A stretch of DNA of 8,044 nucleotides, from the NCBI GenBank assembly GCA_900549245.1, contig URNQ01000071.1:1-8044 (forward strand), written 5' to 3'. The stretch is from an uncultured Collinsella sp. GTDB lineage: Bacteria > Actinomycetota > Coriobacteriia > Coriobacteriales > Coriobacteriaceae. Below, piece by piece: positions 6,327 to 8,044 of the stretch. Position numbers and translations under genes: made by a program. The stretch's first letter is position 1, and each line of letters starts with the position of its first letter. Under the pieces are notes generated by a model that saw only the letters and a list, made by a program, of their open reading frames with translations, was not told the origin of the DNA and searched no databases.

Positions 6327-8044
6327 GGATTCTCAAGCTCTTTAAAAAGCATGTCCTGGCACTGTTCGCAGCTATCGTGCTTATCGTAATCAGCTGCAAC
6401 GCCGATCTGGCGCTGCCTACCTATATGAGCGACATTGTCGACGTGGGCGTGCAGCAAGGCGGCATCGCCTCGCCCGTGCCCGACACCATCCGCGCCGAAT
6501 CGCTCGACGACCTCGAACTCTTTATGAGCGCCAAGGACGCCAAGGCTGTGGAGGCTGCGTTTGGCAAGGCTGACAAAAACGGCATTCGAACGTACAAGGG
6601 CACCGAGGAAGAGCGTGCCGATGGAGGCAAGATTGCCGACATTATGAGCCTGCCCGAGACTGTCGTTCTTTCGCTCAACCAGGGCATTGACGCCAACTCC
6701 ATGGGCGACATGATGGGCTCGTCCAGCGAGAAAGACAGTAACGCTGCCCAGGCCATGCCCACCCCCGAGCAAATGGCAGCGATGACGCCCGAGCAGCTCG
6801 CCGAGATGCAGCAGAAGGCCGCAGCGGCGCAGAACATGCAAAAGCAGATTGATGCCGACGGCGGTAAGATCACCATGAAGAGCCTGCGTCTGGGCATCGA
6901 GGGCGGTCTGGTAGACCAAAGCAAGCTCGTCGAGGGCGCCAATGAAATGGCGGACAAAATGGGCTCCATGTCGGGCTCCATCGTGACCCAACGCGCCGTG
7001 AGCTATGTGCAAGACGAGTACAAGGCGCAGGGTATCGCCCCCGCCGACGTGCAGAACGCCTACCTGGGCCGCATGGCGACCACGATGTTTGGTCTGTGCC
7101 TGATCTCGCTTGTCGCCACCATCCTGACCGGCGCCGTGGCTTCGCGCACCGCCTGCTCCATTGCCCGCGACCTGCGCCGCGAGACCTTCAACAAGGTCAT
7201 GCACTTTTCGCCGGCCGAGGTGGGCAAATTTAGCCAGGCCTCGCTCATCACCCGCTGCACCAACGACATTCAGCAGATTCAGATGGCGGCAACCCTGTTT
7301 ATCCGCATGTGTCTGATGGCCCCCGTCATGGGCATCGTCGCCGTCATGCGCGTCCTGGCCAACCATACCGGCCTGGAGTGGACCATCGCCGTGGCCATCA
7401 TCGCGGTTTCGGCCGTCGTCGGCGTGCTTATGGGCCTCACCATGCCCAAGTTCAAAAAGATGCAGAGCTTTGTGGACCGCGTGAACCTTACCGCCCGCGA
7501 GCTGCTCGACGGCCTTATGCCTATCCGCTCGTTCAACCGCGAGGAGCATGAGCTCGAGCGTTTTGACAAGGCTTCGCTCGACCTGATGACCACGCAGCTC
7601 TACACCAACCGAGCCATGAGCTTTATGATGCCGCTCATGATGCTCGTCATGAACTGCATCACCGTGCTTATCGTCTGGTTTGGCGCGCAGGGCGTGTCCG
7701 ACGGCGTGATGCAGGTCGGCAACATGATGGCGTTTATCTCCTATACCATGCAGATCGTCATGGCGTTTATGATCCTCACCATGGTTTCGGTCATCCTGCC
7801 CCGCGCCGAGGTCGCAGCCGAGCGCGTGGAAGAGGTCATCACCTGCCCCACGAGCATCAACGACCCTGCCTCGCCCAAACTGCCCGCAGCCAGCGCGCCG
7901 CGCGGTGAGCTCACCTTCCGCGACGTGAGCTTCCAGTACCCCGATGCCCGCGCCGACGTCATTAGCGGCGTGAACTTCACCACGCACGCCGGCCAGATGC
8001 TCGGCATCATTGGCTCCACGGGGCCCGGCAACTCCCGCCCTCAC
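6323..8044 (+). CDS. ABC multidrug-type exporter (fused permease and ATPase) with large insert after TM1, cut by window edge
   Basis: 574 codons are visible from GTG 6323, which follows AAAGGAG (6307-6313) by 9 nt and overlaps the MarR stop by 4 nt. TM1 is at about residues 9-31, ending in ALPTYMSDIVDVGVQQGG. TM2 begins at about 251 (MATTMFGLCLISLVATIL). The soluble stretch of some 215 residues between them replaces a loop usually of a few dozen. It includes a Met/Gln/Ala-rich region at about 140-176 with two TPEQ repeats. Standard type-IV exporter features follow: RDLRRETFNKVMHFSPAE, SLITRCTNDIQQIQ, MPIRSFNREEHELERF and further membrane segments to about residue 490. The nucleotide-binding domain starts at about 528 (GELTFRDVSFQYPD). 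The Walker A region reads GSTGPGNS (564-571): the catalytic lysine position (570) is Asn and the window ends four residues later. Probably a half-transporter pairing with itself or a next gene; the substrate is unknown. Confidence 0.9.
   Translation, partial: MRILKLFKKHVLALFAAIVLIVISCNADLALPTYMSDIVDVGVQQGGIASPVPDTIRAESLDDLELFMSAKDAKAVEAAFGKADKNGIRTYKGTEEERADGGKIADIMSLPETVVLSLNQGIDANSMGDMMGSSSEKDSNAAQAMPTPEQMAAMTPEQLAEMQQKAAAAQNMQKQIDADGGKITMKSLRLGIEGGLVDQSKLVEGANEMADKMGSMSGSIVTQRAVSYVQDEYKAQGIAPADVQNAYLGRMATTMFGLCLISLVATILTGAVASRTACSIARDLRRETFNKVMHFSPAEVGKFSQASLITRCTNDIQQIQMAATLFIRMCLMAPVMGIVAVMRVLANHTGLEWTIAVAIIAVSAVVGVLMGLTMPKFKKMQSFVDRVNLTARELLDGLMPIRSFNREEHELERFDKASLDLMTTQLYTNRAMSFMMPLMMLVMNCITVLIVWFGAQGVSDGVMQVGNMMAFISYTMQIVMAFMILTMVSVILPRAEVAAERVEEVITCPTSINDPASPKLPAASAPRGELTFRDVSFQYPDARADVISGVNFTTHAGQMLGIIGSTGPGNSRPH

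Noticed and set aside
6302..8044. A 580-codon open frame on the minus strand opposite the ABC exporter
   Set aside because: Low-complexity His/Gly/Asp-rich translation typical of antisense frames. The plus strand encodes a recognisable exporter throughout.

Overview
The window is GC-rich DNA, densely coded, with good Shine-Dalgarno sites (AAGGAG and AAAGGAG types), from an anaerobic fermenter. The gene set (pyruvate formate-lyase, a sugar-acid permease with a short-chain dehydrogenase, and a MarR regulator coupled to an ABC exporter) and the base composition suggest an actinobacterium of the class Coriobacteriia, perhaps Collinsella. This is an impression from style, not a database match.

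Layout. Positions 1-586 hold the N-terminal two-thirds of a LacI-family repressor on the minus strand, cut by the window edge. Between it and the next gene is a striking nested inverted repeat of about 145 bp (727-871). Positions 888-3276 hold a pyruvate formate-lyase encoded as two minus-strand genes: a 683-residue catalytic core that stops before the glycyl-radical domain, then, after an 85-bp gap with two hairpins, an 83-residue protein that is just that missing domain. A 466-bp gene-free region (3277-3742) carries the pfl leader, a LacI-type operator core and a strong terminator. Positions 3743-4766 hold a KdgT-family 2-keto-3-deoxygluconate permease, broken by one frameshift. A short-chain dehydrogenase (4875-5624) lies upstream on the same strand and probably in the same transcription unit. 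From 5877 the plus strand carries a MarR-family regulator overlapping by 4 nt with a large ABC exporter that runs off the right edge.

How the parts fit. The dehydrogenase and permease look like a sugar-acid uptake and oxidation or reduction unit. Its candidate promoter has a LacI-type palindrome between the -35 and -10 boxes. AAACGTTT operator cores also lie in the pfl leader and in front of the lacI-like gene, so one LacI-type regulator may coordinate carbon uptake and pyruvate cleavage (inference). The split pyruvate formate-lyase should be a two-subunit enzyme: the core supplies the Cys-Cys active site and the small protein supplies the radical glycine. The MarR-ABC pair is a separate, divergent unit, probably an autoregulated efflux system.

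The most interesting item is the two-gene pyruvate formate-lyase. The permease frameshift and the damaged Walker A motif at the extreme right end may both be sequence errors.
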